64,000 nt of DNA, from assembly GCA_963829485.1 (NCBI GenBank), contig CAWHIK010000010.1, forward strand, positions 558,001 to 622,000, in the 5' to 3' direction. A program made the translations under genes and the position numbers. The stretch's first letter is position 1. Each line of letters opens with the position of its first letter. Below the pieces are notes generated by a model, which made no database searches, was not told the origin of the DNA, and worked only from the letters and a program-made list of their open reading frames with translations. Positions 1 through 9,831 of the stretch are shown here, in pieces. Source of the stretch: JBGPQJ01 sp963829485 (lineage in GTDB: Bacteria; Chloroflexota; Anaerolineae; Anaerolineales; Villigracilaceae).

Positions 1-575
1 TAGCCAACTCCAAGTTGGAGGAAAAGGCTCGAGAACTCATGCTCGAATCCGGTGTGCCGATGCCCACCCTCGGGAAGCAAATCCTGCGCGATGGGAAATC
101 GGGAACGGCCTATGATCAGCCGGTGACCGTTGGAGTGATGACCATCCTCAAGCTGCATCACCTGGTCGAAGACAAGGTGCATGCCCGTTCGACCGGTCCA
201 TACTCACTGGTGACGCAGCAACCGCTCGGCGGCAAAGCCCAGTTCGGCGGTCAGCGTTTCGGCGAAATGGAAGTGTGGGCACTCGAAGCCTATGGCGCGG
301 CATACACTCTGCAGGAAATGCTGACGGTGAAGTCCGACGATGTGCAGGGACGCGTCAACACGTATGAGGCTATTGTCAAAGGCGAGCCGATCGAAGAACC
401 AAGCATCCCGGCATCATTCAGGGTCTTGGTCAAGGAACTGCAGAGTCTCGGTCTCGCCGTGGAGGCCGTTGGCGAAGGCGGGGACGTGGTTCGCTTTGGC
501 AAGGATGAAGAAAAGGTGCACCCGCCCAAGCTCGAGACCGGTCTGCTTGGTCTCGGCGAGAAGATCAGTCGTTGA
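1..575 (+). CDS. rpoB: RNA polymerase subunit beta, C-terminal end (5' partial)
   Basis: This is the last ~190 residues of the beta subunit of RNA polymerase; the rest lies left of the window and the frame is open from base 3. It carries the highly conserved beta C-terminal block (HARSTGPYSLVTQQP, then GGQRFGEMEVWALEAYGA, then LTVKSDDVQGR), part of the clamp next to the active site. The tail after PASFRVLVKELQSLGL is longer than in E. coli by about 35 charged residues and ends KISR. The next gene downstream is rpsL rather than the usual rpoC. Identification is by motif and is firm. Confidence 0.97.
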   Translation, partial: ANSKLEEKARELMLESGVPMPTLGKQILRDGKSGTAYDQPVTVGVMTILKLHHLVEDKVHARSTGPYSLVTQQPLGGKAQFGGQRFGEMEVWALEAYGAAYTLQEMLTVKSDDVQGRVNTYEAIVKGEPIEEPSIPASFRVLVKELQSLGLAVEAVGEGGDVVRFGKDEEKVHPPKLETGLLGLGEKISR

Positions 576-594
576 TGAAAAGGACTCATCTTCC

Positions 595-623
595 TTGACG
601 CTCAAATAGCATTGTGCTAGAAT
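595..623 (+). promoter_or_regulatory. Sigma-70-type promoter upstream of rpsL
   Basis: TTGACG at 595-600 and TAGAAT at 618-623 are separated by exactly 17 bases, and the -10 box is preceded by TGC, an extended -10 element. It lies just after the rpoB stop and would drive the str-type operon rpsL-rpsG-fusA-tuf. Transcription would start near 630, so the transcript would contain the hairpin at 676-704. Confidence 0.6.
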
Positions 624-675
624 TGCCCTTCGCTGTCCATATTTGGTTGCTTGACCCTATATGTGCATGACAAAT

Positions 676-710
676 GAGGCCATCGCTGAATTAATGATGG
701 CCTCGTTTCT
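676..710 (+). terminator. Hairpin between rpoB and rpsL (terminator or attenuator)
   Basis: GAGGCCATC (676-684) pairs perfectly with GATGGCCTC (696-704) around an 11-base loop, followed by a short T-rich stretch (GTTTCTT). It could end the rpoB transcript. Because a good promoter lies upstream at 595-623, it may also act as an attenuator in the rpsL leader. Confidence 0.55.
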
Positions 711-756
711 TGACGGAAAAAAGTAAATTGGTTCCATAAGTTTTTCGGAGGCCGAA

Positions 757-1174
757 GTGCCAACAATTAATCAACTGATACGCAAAGGTCGTCAATCCAA
801 AAAGGTTAAAGAGCAAGGCACCGGCTTTGCAATACACCTACAACTCGTACAAGCAGCGCCGCGTCCGGCAGGCGTTGGGCGCACCGCAGAAGCGCGGTGT
901 ATGCACCGTGGTCCGCACGATGACGCCCAAGAAGCCGAACTCCGCTCTGCGCAAGATCGCCCGCGTGCGCCTGACCAATTTGATCGAAGTGACGGCTTAC
1001 ATTCCGGGAGAAGGTCACCAGCTGCAGGAACACTCCGTGGTGCTCGTCCGCGGCGGCCGTGTCAAGGACCTGCCCGGTGTGCGGTATCACATTGTTCGCG
1101 GCTCCCTGGATACCACCGGTGTTGCCAAGCGCCGCCAGGGTCGTTCGAAGTACGGCGCCAAGCGTCCCAAGTAG
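757..1174 (+). CDS. rpsL: 30S ribosomal protein S12 (frameshifted in this sequence)
   Basis: S12 of the decoding centre. The GTG start at 757 gives MPTINQLIRKG; the frame breaks near 808-810, where dropping one A from AAA restores KKVKSKAPALQYTYNSYKQ and joins to GAPQKRGVCTVVRTMTPKKPNSALRK and the C-terminal GRSKYGAKRPK. Repaired length is about 138 residues, longer than the 124 of E. coli because of an inserted segment before APQKRGVC. The lysines where streptomycin-resistance changes usually occur (PKKPNS and GGRVKDLPG) are the sensitive-type residues. A GGAG sequence lies 5' of the GTG. The break is most likely a sequencing error, since the gene is essential. Confidence 0.93.
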
Positions 1175-1219
1175 TCTTTTTCCACTCTCGTGGTTTGATC
1201 TAGTTAATGGAGTAACAGC

Positions 1220-1687
1220 ATGCGCAGAGGTTCACCCGAAGTTCGCCCCATGTCCCCTGATCTGAAATATAACAGTATTTCAGTTCAGACCTTGATTCAT
1301 CACATGATGCAGCGCGGAAAGAAAAGCACCGCCACCCGTCTCATGTATGAAACCCTTGACATCATCCAGGAAAAGACCGGAAAGCCTGCGATCGATACTT
1401 ACGACCTGGCTTTGAAGAATGTCGGCCCGCTCATGGAAGTCCGTCCGCGGCGTGTAGGTGGCGCAACCTACCAGGTTCCCATGGAAGTACCCGCAGACCG
1501 CCGTTTGACTCTTTCGCTGCGATGGATCCTTGAGGCAGCTCGTGCACGCGCGGGTAAGTCGTTCCCTGAGAAACTGGCTGGCGAATTGATGGATGCCGCC
1601 ACCAACCAGGGTTCAGCCATCCGCAAACGCGAAGAAGCCCACAAGATGGCGGAAGCCAACCGCGCTTTCTCGCACTACCGCGTTTGA
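1220..1687 (+). CDS. rpsG: 30S ribosomal protein S7
   Basis: S7 nucleates assembly of the 30S head by binding the 3' domain of 16S rRNA. The 155 residues match the usual length. Family features are LKYNSISVQTLIHHMMQRGKKS near the start, VRPRRVGGATYQVPMEV in the middle and HKMAEANRAFSHYRV at the end. The ATG follows a GGAGTAACAGC ribosome binding site. It sits 45 bases after rpsL and 32 before fusA, in the classic str order. Confidence 0.97.
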   Translation: MRRGSPEVRPMSPDLKYNSISVQTLIHHMMQRGKKSTATRLMYETLDIIQEKTGKPAIDTYDLALKNVGPLMEVRPRRVGGATYQVPMEVPADRRLTLSLRWILEAARARAGKSFPEKLAGELMDAATNQGSAIRKREEAHKMAEANRAFSHYRV

Positions 1688-1719
1688 TCGTTGGTATTGT
1701 GAAGTAGAGGTAATCGTTA

Positions 1720-3792
1720 ATGGCTCGTAATTATCCCCTCGAGAAGTACCGGAACATCGGTATTATCGCTCATATTGACGCCGGGAAGACCACCACCACC
1801 GAGCGTATTCTTTTCTATACCGGTAAAACGCATCGGATCGGCTCAGTAGATGACGGGACCACGGTTACCGACTGGATGGTGCAGGAGCGCGAACGCGGTA
1901 TTACGATCGTGTCCGCTGCTGTATCCGCCGAGTGGAACGGCTATCAGATCAACGTCATCGATACGCCGGGTCATATTGACTTTACAGCTGAAGTTCAGCG
2001 CTCTCTCCGCGTATTGGATGGGGGCGTTGTTGTGTTTGATGCCGTCCAGGGTGTCGAACCCCAGTCTGAAACTGTGTGGCGCCAGGCAGACCGTTACGGC
2101 GTACCCCGGATTTGTTTTGTGAACAAGATGGACCGCGTGGGTGCGTCTTTTGAGCGCACCATCGAATCCATCAAACAGCGGCTTGGTGCGAATCCCATTG
2201 CTTTACAGCTCCCGATTGGGAGCGAAGCCAACTTCAAGGGTATGATAGACCTGCTTACAATGAAGGCGATCTACTTTGAAGATGAGCTGGGTCGTGAACC
2301 ACGTTATGCTGAAGTCCCTGCCGACCTCGCTCCCCAGGCTGAAGAAATGCGCCATGCGATGGTCGAGAAGATCGCCGAAACGGACGACGCGCTGACCCTC
2401 AAGTATCTCGAGGGCGAGAAAATTTCCAACGAGGAATTACAAACCGCCCTTAGAAATGCGGTTATTGCCAGCAAGGCAACACCTGTCTTTTGCGGCAGTT
2501 CATTAAAAAATAAAGGCGTCCAGCCCCTGCTTGATGCGGTGGTGGATTACCTTCCTGCGCCCTCTGATATTCCACCGGTCAAGGCATCGGATTTGGATCA
2601 CCCTGAAAAGGTTATCGAACTTCCCGCCGAAGACGGCGCACCTTTGAGCGCTCTGGTCTTCAAGATCGTGACCGATCCCTATGTGGGACGCCTGGCGTAC
2701 TTCCGTGTCTATTCCGGAACAATCACCCAGGGGAATATGGTCAATAACTCGACCAAGGGCAAGCGCGAACGCATCGGGCGCCTGATCCGCATGTATGCCG
2801 ACCGGCGCGAGGACATCACAGAAGTCCTCGCGGGCGACATTGCAGCAGCATTGGGCTTTAAGGAAACATTTACAGGTGATACGCTGTGCAACAATAAGAG
2901 TATTGCCCTCGAGAACATTACCTTCCCTGAACCTGTCATTTCGGTGGCGATCGAACCCAAGACGTCCGCCGATCAGGAAAAAATGGGCGAGGCGCTCCGC
3001 AAGTTGTCAGAAGAAGATCCGACCTTCCGAGTGCGCTCGGATGAGAACACCGCCCAGACCATTATCTCGGGCATGGGTGAACTTCACCTCGATGTTCTGG
3101 TTGACCGGATGATGCGCGAATTCAAAGTCCAGGCGAATGTCGGGCGCCCGCGTGTGGCGTATCGTGAATCCATCACTCGCAAGGTGGACAAGGTTAATTA
3201 CAAGTATGCCAAACAGACCGGCGGCCATGGGCAATATGGCCATGTAGTCATCTCCCTGGAACCCGGTGAGCGGGGCAGTGGCGTCGTTTTCGAAAATGAC
3301 ATTGTCGGCGGAACGATCCCACGGGAATACATCCCTGCAATCGAAAAAGGCATCAAGGAAGCCTCTGAAAGCGGCGTGCTGGCGGGATACCCGGTGGTGG
3401 ATCTCAAGGTCAACCTTTTTGATGGATCATTTCACGAGGTAGACTCTAATGAAATGGCGTTCAAAATGGCTGCCACATTTGCCTTCAAGGAAGGTGTTCA
3501 GCGTGGAGCACCCGTCCTGCTGGAGCCCATCATGAAGGTCGAAGTCGTAGCCCCTGAGGAGTATCTGGGTGACGTCATGGGCCAGATCAACAGCCGGCGC
3601 GGTATGATCCAGGGCATGGAAATGCGCCCCGGAAATGCCCAGGCAGTCAATGCCATGGTCCCGCTGGCAGAAATGTTCGGTTATGCCACCGAATTGCGCT
3701 CTGCCACTCAGGGCCGCGGAGTCTTTTCAATGGAATTCAATCATTATGCACCTGTCAACGAAGCTGTTGCACAGGAAATTCTTAAAAAATAG
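1720..3792 (+). CDS. fusA: Translation elongation factor G
   Basis: EF-G is the GTPase that drives translocation of tRNA and mRNA on the ribosome. At 690 residues it is full length. GTPase motifs are intact: AHIDAGKT at residues 17-24, the switch-II DTPGH at 81-85 and NKMD at 135-138. Domains II-V follow, with the domain IV segment GGHGQYGHVVI and the C-terminal GRGVFSMEFNHYAPV. An AGAGG motif precedes the ATG. No frameshift is present, in contrast to several neighbours. Confidence 0.98.
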   Translation: MARNYPLEKYRNIGIIAHIDAGKTTTTERILFYTGKTHRIGSVDDGTTVTDWMVQERERGITIVSAAVSAEWNGYQINVIDTPGHIDFTAEVQRSLRVLDGGVVVFDAVQGVEPQSETVWRQADRYGVPRICFVNKMDRVGASFERTIESIKQRLGANPIALQLPIGSEANFKGMIDLLTMKAIYFEDELGREPRYAEVPADLAPQAEEMRHAMVEKIAETDDALTLKYLEGEKISNEELQTALRNAVIASKATPVFCGSSLKNKGVQPLLDAVVDYLPAPSDIPPVKASDLDHPEKVIELPAEDGAPLSALVFKIVTDPYVGRLAYFRVYSGTITQGNMVNNSTKGKRERIGRLIRMYADRREDITEVLAGDIAAALGFKETFTGDTLCNNKSIALENITFPEPVISVAIEPKTSADQEKMGEALRKLSEEDPTFRVRSDENTAQTIISGMGELHLDVLVDRMMREFKVQANVGRPRVAYRESITRKVDKVNYKYAKQTGGHGQYGHVVISLEPGERGSGVVFENDIVGGTIPREYIPAIEKGIKEASESGVLAGYPVVDLKVNLFDGSFHEVDSNEMAFKMAATFAFKEGVQRGAPVLLEPIMKVEVVAPEEYLGDVMGQINSRRGMIQGMEMRPGNAQAVNAMVPLAEMFGYATELRSATQGRGVFSMEFNHYAPVNEAVAQEILKK

Positions 3793-3830
3793 TACCTTTC
3801 ACTCGTTCATTATAAGAAGGAGATTATTCT

Positions 3831-5030
<1,200 letters not shown>

Positions 5031-5037
5031 GGTATCC

Positions 5038-5346
5038 ATGACAAAACAGAAAATTCGCATCCGCCTCAAAGCCTACGACCACCGCGTCCTCGACCAGTCC
5101 GCCAAGCGGATTGTGGAGACAGCTGAACGCAGCGGTGCCCAAGTGGTGGGTCCTGTACCCTTGCCAACCAAGATAGAACGGTTTACAATACGTCGCTCGC
5201 CTTTCATCGATAAGGATTCCCACGAGCATTTTGAAGTCCGCACGCACAACAGGCTGATCGATGTCCTCGATCCTGATTCGAAGACCATCGACATGCTGAT
5301 GCGGCTGAATTTACCGGCGGGCGTGGATATCGAGATTAAAATCTAA
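5038..5346 (+). CDS. rpsJ: 30S ribosomal protein S10
   Basis: S10 of the 30S head, also the NusE antitermination factor. It has 102 residues and the family block KIRIRLKAYDHRVLDQSAKRI at the start, the loop segment PLPTKIERFTI, and a C-terminal GVDIEIKI. The ATG at 5038 is chosen because MTKQKIRIRLK matches the family N-terminus; an in-frame start 33 bases upstream lies inside tuf. It starts 7 bases after the tuf stop, so the two are co-transcribed. Confidence 0.96.
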   Translation: MTKQKIRIRLKAYDHRVLDQSAKRIVETAERSGAQVVGPVPLPTKIERFTIRRSPFIDKDSHEHFEVRTHNRLIDVLDPDSKTIDMLMRLNLPAGVDIEIKI

Positions 5347-5368
5347 TACTATTCGTCTATTCGCCTCA

Positions 5369-5399
5369 CTGGTCTGACGAGCACAATGTGTCAGGCCGG
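5369..5399 (+). promoter_or_regulatory. Stem-loop in the rpsJ-rplC gap (possible operon leader)
   Basis: The 206-base gap between rpsJ and rplC is the longest inside the ribosomal cluster. A 10-pair stem (5369-5378 with 5390-5399, two G-U pairs, 11-base loop) is its clearest structure. Two weaker 5-pair stems follow, GGCTC/GAGCC and AACCT/AGGTT. There is no T tract, so it does not look like a terminator. A leader for translational feedback by a ribosomal protein, as known for S10 operons, is a guess. Confidence 0.35.
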
Positions 5400-5552
5400 T
5401 CAGTCTGGATGGGACAGCGCAAGAATGGTTCTGTGCGTGGGCTCCACAAAACAACGAGCCGCAGCAGACCAGTTGACTGCACTGCCACGAGATGATGCAA
5501 CCTAAGCCCAGGTTGACAGTCTCAAATAAATTTTTTGAAGGAGAAAACCGAG

Positions 5553-6184
5553 ATGTTGAAAGGGCTGATTGGAAAGAAGATCGGCATGACCCAGATCTTC
5601 GATGAGAATGGCTCCGCGCACGCGGTCACCATCATCGAAGCTGGGCCTTGTTATGTCACGCAGGTGCGCCAGCCGGAACGCGACGGCTATTCAGCGGTGC
5701 AGCTCGGATTTCAGCGAGGTCAACCCCAAACGCCTGACCGGCGGAGAGCTGGGGCACCTCAAGACCAGCGAGCTGCCTCCCCTGCGGTTTTTGCGCGAGT
5801 TCCGCACCAAAACCCCCGAGGTCAATGTCGGGGATACCGTCAAAGTGGACGTGTTTGCCGCCGGCGAACATGTCGACGTGATCGGCACGAGCAAAGGCAA
5901 GGGATTTGCTGGTGCTGTAAAGCGGTACCACTTCAAGGGTGGTCAAGCCACCCATGGTCAGTCGGATCGCCAGCGGGCGACCCGGCTCACACGGTGCTGG
6001 TACCACGCCAGGTCGCGTTTATAAAGGTTCACGCGGACCGGGTCATATGGGCAATGACCGCGTCACCGCTCAAAACCTGAAAGTGATCCTGGTGGATGCC
6101 GAGCGCAACCTGATCGCCGTCAATGGGGCAGTTCCCGGTCCCAAGGGTGGTCTGGTCATGATCAAAGAGGCGCGGAAGCAGTAG
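5553..6184 (+). CDS. rplC: 50S ribosomal protein L3 (two frameshifts)
   Basis: L3 is an early-assembly 50S protein near the peptidyl transferase centre. The start at 5553 (MLKGLIGKKIGMTQIFDENG) follows AAGGAG. The frame breaks twice: dropping one T from TTT at 5709-5711 gives QLGFSEVNPKRL, and dropping one G from GGG at 5975-5977 gives the family sequence DRQRRPGSHGAGTTPGRV. The repaired protein has 209 residues, the usual length, ending GAVPGPKGGLVMIKEARKQ. Both breaks lie in homopolymers and are most likely sequence errors. Confidence 0.93.
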
Positions 6185-6215
6185 TTGCTTCGCGATTAAT
6201 GGGAGCACGATTACT

Positions 6216-6845
6216 ATGAAAGTTGATATTTTCAACATGAAAGGCGAGAAGGTCGGCAAGAAGGAATTGCCTGCCGCACTCTTCGAAGCCCCGATTAATA
6301 AGGATCTGATGCACCAGGCTTTCATCCGCCAGATGGCGAATGCCCGCCTCGGCACGCATCAGACCAAGGTCCGCGGAGAAGTATCCGGCGGTGGACGCAA
6401 GCCGTGGAAGCAAAAAGGCACCGGCCGCGCCCGCCAGGGCTCGATCCGCGCCGCGCAATGGGTCGGCGGCGGTCGTATCCACACACCGCATCCCCGCAAG
6501 TACACCCAGCGGATGCCGCTCAAGATGCGGCGTGCCGCTCTGCGCTCCGCCCTGACGGTCAAAGCCTCCGACGCGGGGATCATCCTGGTGGATGAGTTGA
6601 TCATCGCCGAGCCCAAGACAAAGTTGATGGCGGAATCCCTGTCCAAGCTGGCAGGGAAGTCCTCTGCCCTGGTCTTGATCCCCGAGAAGACCATCGAGTA
6701 TGACAAGGTCACCCGGGCAACCAACAACATCGAGGATGCCAAGGTCCTGATGGCTGGGTACATTAACGTTCGTGATCTTCTCAGCTTTGACAAGGTCATC
6801 ATGCCCGTCAAGACGCTGGAAGTCCTGGAGACCCAGTTGGGTTAG
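6216..6845 (+). CDS. rplD: 50S ribosomal protein L4
   Basis: L4 lines the polypeptide exit tunnel and in some bacteria represses its own operon. The 209 residues match the family, with the basic tunnel loop TKVRGEVSGGGRKPWKQKG and TGRARQGSIRAAQWVGGG, then HPRKYTQRMPLKMRRAALRSAL. The start MKVDIFNMKGEKVG follows GGGAGCACG. It lies between rplC and rplW as in nearly all S10 operons. Confidence 0.96.
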   Translation: MKVDIFNMKGEKVGKKELPAALFEAPINKDLMHQAFIRQMANARLGTHQTKVRGEVSGGGRKPWKQKGTGRARQGSIRAAQWVGGGRIHTPHPRKYTQRMPLKMRRAALRSALTVKASDAGIILVDELIIAEPKTKLMAESLSKLAGKSSALVLIPEKTIEYDKVTRATNNIEDAKVLMAGYINVRDLLSFDKVIMPVKTLEVLETQLG

Positions 6846-6855
6846 GAGGAGAACA

Positions 6856-7158
6856 ATGACAACCATTTATGAAGTACTCCGCCGCCCGCTCGTCACTGAG
6901 AAAACCAGCTACCAGATGGGCAAACATAACCAGTATGTTTTTGAAGTCGCTGGCGATGCAACCAAAACCATGGTCAAGGATGCCGTTGAACAGCTCCTCG
7001 ATAAAAAGGTCGTCAGTGTCAATATCATTAATACCGCTGCCAAGCGCGGCCGCCGGGCGAAAAGCCGCCGTTTGATGGTTCGCCGCCCCGGTTATAAAAA
7101 GGCTGTGATCACGCTTGCTGCAGGCGAGACCCTTGAAATGTTCGAAGGGGTGAAATAA
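6856..7158 (+). CDS. rplW: 50S ribosomal protein L23
   Basis: L23 sits at the tunnel exit and docks trigger factor and SRP. The ATG at 6856 is chosen over upstream in-frame starts because it follows AGGAGG and gives MTTIYEVLRRPLVTEKTS, the family start. The 100 residues include VKDAVEQLLDKKVVSVN and the basic loop GRRAKSRRLMVRRPGYKKA. Its TAA stop overlaps the rplB ATG by one base (TAATG), so the two are probably translationally coupled. Confidence 0.95.
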   Translation: MTTIYEVLRRPLVTEKTSYQMGKHNQYVFEVAGDATKTMVKDAVEQLLDKKVVSVNIINTAAKRGRRAKSRRLMVRRPGYKKAVITLAAGETLEMFEGVK

Positions 7159-7995
7159 TGGCCATAAAAAAATACAAACCGACAACTCCCGGTCAGCGTG
7201 GAATGACGGGTTATACCTTCGATGAAATCACGAAGGACACTCCCGAACGCTCGCTGATCGTCCCGCTCCGCCGTCATGGCGGGCGCAACTCCTATGGCCG
7301 CGTGACCGTCCGCCATCAAGGCGGCGGGAGCAAGCGCAATATCCGCCTCGTGGATTTCAAGCGCGATAAGCGTGAACATCCCGGCCAAAGTCGTTGCGAT
7401 CGAGTACGATCCCAACCGCACAGCGCGCCTGGCGTTGCTTTACTATGCGGATGGTGAGAAGCGCTATATTCTTGCTCCGATTGGACTCAAGGTTGGCGAT
7501 ACCCTCATCACCAGCGCGCAGGCTGAAATCCGCACCGGGAATTGCATGCCCATCGCCAACATCCCTGTGGGTTCGCTGGTGCACAATATCGAGGTGAAGG
7601 AAGGCAAAGGCGGGCAGCTCGTTCGCTCCGCCGGAGCCGCCGCCCAGTTAATCGCCAAGGAAGGTGATTTCGCCCAGATCCGCATGCCTTCCGGTGAAGT
7701 ACGCTTGATCCGCCAGAATTGCTACGCCACGATCGGGCAGGTCGGCAACCTCGACCACAGCAACATCAAGCTGGGCAAAGCCGGCCGCAAGCGCCACATG
7801 GGCATCCGCCCAACCGTCCGCGGCTCAGCCATGACCCCGCGCGATCACCCGCATGGCGGTGGCGAAGGCCGCCAGCCGATCGGCAAGCCGGGTCCTCGCT
7901 CTCCGTGGGGCAAGCCCACCCTGGGTTACAAGACCCGACGAAACAAGAAAACCGACCAGTACATCGTGCGCCGCCGCAGCAAGACCAACCGCTAG
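7158..7995 (+). CDS. rplB: 50S ribosomal protein L2 (one frameshift)
   Basis: L2 is needed for subunit joining and peptidyl transfer. The first part runs MAIKKYKPTTPGQRGMTGYTF to VDFKRDKR, where the frame breaks; removing one base at 7373-7374 gives KRNIPAKVVAIEYDPNRTARLALL and the rest of the protein. The conserved histidine loop RDHPHGGGEGRQP is present. Repaired length is 278 residues, normal for the family. Unlike most breaks in this window, this one is not in an obvious homopolymer. Confidence 0.94.
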
Positions 7996-8025
7996 GCGCA
8001 GAACAGGTAAACGAGGTACGATATT

Positions 8026-8313
8026 ATGTCAAGATCATTGAAAAAGGGTCCATACATTGACCCGAAACTGCTGAAGAAAATCGAAGCGATGAACCAGCGC
8101 GGCGACAAGAAAGTTGTCCGCACCTGGAGCCGCGCGAGCGTCATCTTCCCTCAGATGGTGGGACACACGGTCGCCGTGCATGACGGCCGCCGCCATGTGC
8201 CGATCTACGTCACCGAGAATATGGTGGGGCACCGGCTGGGCGAGTTCGCTCCGACACGCACTTTCCGCGGTCACGTGACGGCTGAGAAAGCCACCAAGGC
8301 AGTAGGAGAGTAA
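8026..8313 (+). CDS. rpsS: 30S ribosomal protein S19
   Basis: S19 pairs with S13 in the 30S head at the subunit bridge. The 95 residues contain MSRSLKKGPYIDPKLLKKIE, TWSRASVIFPQMVGHTVAVHD and the end HRLGEFAPTRTFRGHV. The usual length is about 92. It lies 30 bases after rplB and 4 before rplV. Confidence 0.96.
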   Translation: MSRSLKKGPYIDPKLLKKIEAMNQRGDKKVVRTWSRASVIFPQMVGHTVAVHDGRRHVPIYVTENMVGHRLGEFAPTRTFRGHVTAEKATKAVGE

Positions 8314-8317
8314 AGCC

Positions 8318-8659
8318 ATGGCCGACTATCGCGCTCACTTGAGCCATCTCTCCGTTCCTGCCCAGAAGGTCCGCCTGGTCATCGACCAGATCCGCGGGAA
8401 GGGCGCCAATGAAGCGCTCGATATCCTGCGCTTCACTTCCAAGCATGCAGCACAGCCGGTCCATAAGCTGTTGACTTCGGCTATTGCGAATGCCGAGGAG
8501 AACTTTGGCGTCAGCCGTGATGACCTGATCGTGGCAACTGTTTTTGCGAACGAAGCCCCGACCCGCAAGTGGCGCCGCTTTGGTGCCCGTGGGCGTTTCA
8601 AACCGCTTTTACGACGTTCATCCCACGTCACCATTGTTCTGCGCGAACGTGGCGCTTAA
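8318..8659 (+). CDS. rplV: 50S ribosomal protein L22
   Basis: L22 extends a beta-hairpin into the exit tunnel at the macrolide site. The 113 residues carry VPAQKVRLVIDQIRGKGANEAL, LLTSAIANAEENFG and the loop PTRKWRRFGARGRFKPLLRRSSH. No insertion or deletion is evident in the loop. A GGAG sequence precedes the ATG within the rpsS stop region. Confidence 0.96.
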   Translation: MADYRAHLSHLSVPAQKVRLVIDQIRGKGANEALDILRFTSKHAAQPVHKLLTSAIANAEENFGVSRDDLIVATVFANEAPTRKWRRFGARGRFKPLLRRSSHVTIVLRERGA

Positions 8660-8684
8660 TTAGCATGGAAGTGAAGGAGATATT

Positions 8685-9365
8685 ATGGGTCGTAAAGTAC
8701 ATCCTGTAGGTTTTCGTCTTAATGTCAGCCGCGCCTGGTCCGGCCGCTGGTTTGCAGAAGGCGCCCAGTACCGCGAGCAGTTGAACCAGGATTTCAAAAT
8801 CCGCAAACTGATCCTCGGCGAGTCCTCCTCCAAGGCAGGTGTTTCCCGCGTGGATGTGGAACGCTTCCCCGGAAAAGTGAAGGTCAGTGTCTACACTGCC
8901 AAGCCCGGTCTGTTGATCGGACGCAAAGGCGAAGGCATTAAGAAGATCCGCGAGAGCCTGCAGGCGCTGGTCGGCAAGAAGGTCGACCTCGATATCAAGG
9001 AAATCTCGGCTCCCGATACGGATGCATTCCTGGTCGCGCATAATATTGCCGACCAACTGGAACGCCGTATCGCGTATCGCCGCGCCATGAAACGCGCCAT
9101 TCAACAGGCGATGCGCCAGGGCGCAGAAGGCATCAAGATCGAAGTTGCCGGCCGCCTGGCCGGCGCTGAAATGGCACGCACTGTCTGGCTGCGCGAAGGC
9201 CGTGTCCCGCTGCAGACCCTGCGCGCCGACATTGAGTTCTCCCGTGCAGAAGCCCTGACCACTTACGGACGCATCGGCGTCAAAGTATGGGTCTATAAGG
9301 GAACGATGAAGCAGGAAATTGAAGAAAAAGCCGAGGCCACCGAAGGCGTGTACGTCAGTGAATAA
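8685..9365 (+). CDS. rpsC: 30S ribosomal protein S3
   Basis: S3 lines the mRNA entry tunnel and contributes to helicase activity there. The 226 residues show MGRKVHPVGFRLNVSRAWSGR, the KH motif GLLIGRKGEGIKKIRESLQ, AQQMRQG-type helices and the C-terminal domain VAGRLAGAEMARTVWLREG. The C-terminus ends in an acidic KAEATEGVYVSE tail. An AAGGAG site precedes the ATG. Confidence 0.96.
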   Translation: MGRKVHPVGFRLNVSRAWSGRWFAEGAQYREQLNQDFKIRKLILGESSSKAGVSRVDVERFPGKVKVSVYTAKPGLLIGRKGEGIKKIRESLQALVGKKVDLDIKEISAPDTDAFLVAHNIADQLERRIAYRRAMKRAIQQAMRQGAEGIKIEVAGRLAGAEMARTVWLREGRVPLQTLRADIEFSRAEALTTYGRIGVKVWVYKGTMKQEIEEKAEATEGVYVSE

Positions 9366-9402
9366 ACACGCCTGAGGATGCCTGCAAAGTGAGGAAATTT
9401 CT

Positions 9403-9828
9403 ATGTTAATGCCAAAACGTGTAAAGTGGCGAAAGCAGATGCGCGGCCGTATGAAGGGCAAAGCTCTGCGCGGAGCGCAGGTCAGCTTCGGCGAGTACGG
9501 TCTTCAGGCGCTGGAACCCGGCTGGGTGACCGCCCGGCAGATCGAAGCCGCCCGGCGCGCCATCGTCCGTGAAATGAAACGCCGCGGCAAGGTGTGGATC
9601 CGAATCTTCCCGGCCAAGGCGTATACCCACAAACCGCCTGAAACCCGCATGGGTTCCGGCAAGGGAAATGTGGAATACTACGTCGCAGTGGTCAAGCCGG
9701 GACGCATCATGTTCGAAGTCGGCGGCATGGACGAATCGGAAGCGCTGAAAGCCCTGAAGATGGCGCAGTACAAGTTCTCCATCAGGACCAAAATCGTTAA
9801 CCGTCGTGATCTGGTGGCAGGAGAGTAG
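9403..9828 (+). CDS. rplP: 50S ribosomal protein L16
   Basis: L16 organises the A-site side of the 50S subunit. The start MLMPKRVKWRKQMRGRMKG is typical of the family and follows GAGGAAA. The 141 residues include GEYGLQALEPGWVTARQIEAAR, the conserved RIFPAKAYTHKPPETRMGSGKG and VVKPGRIMFEVGG. The rpmC start lies 4 bases after its stop. Confidence 0.96.
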   Translation: MLMPKRVKWRKQMRGRMKGKALRGAQVSFGEYGLQALEPGWVTARQIEAARRAIVREMKRRGKVWIRIFPAKAYTHKPPETRMGSGKGNVEYYVAVVKPGRIMFEVGGMDESEALKALKMAQYKFSIRTKIVNRRDLVAGE

Positions 9829-9831
9829 AAC

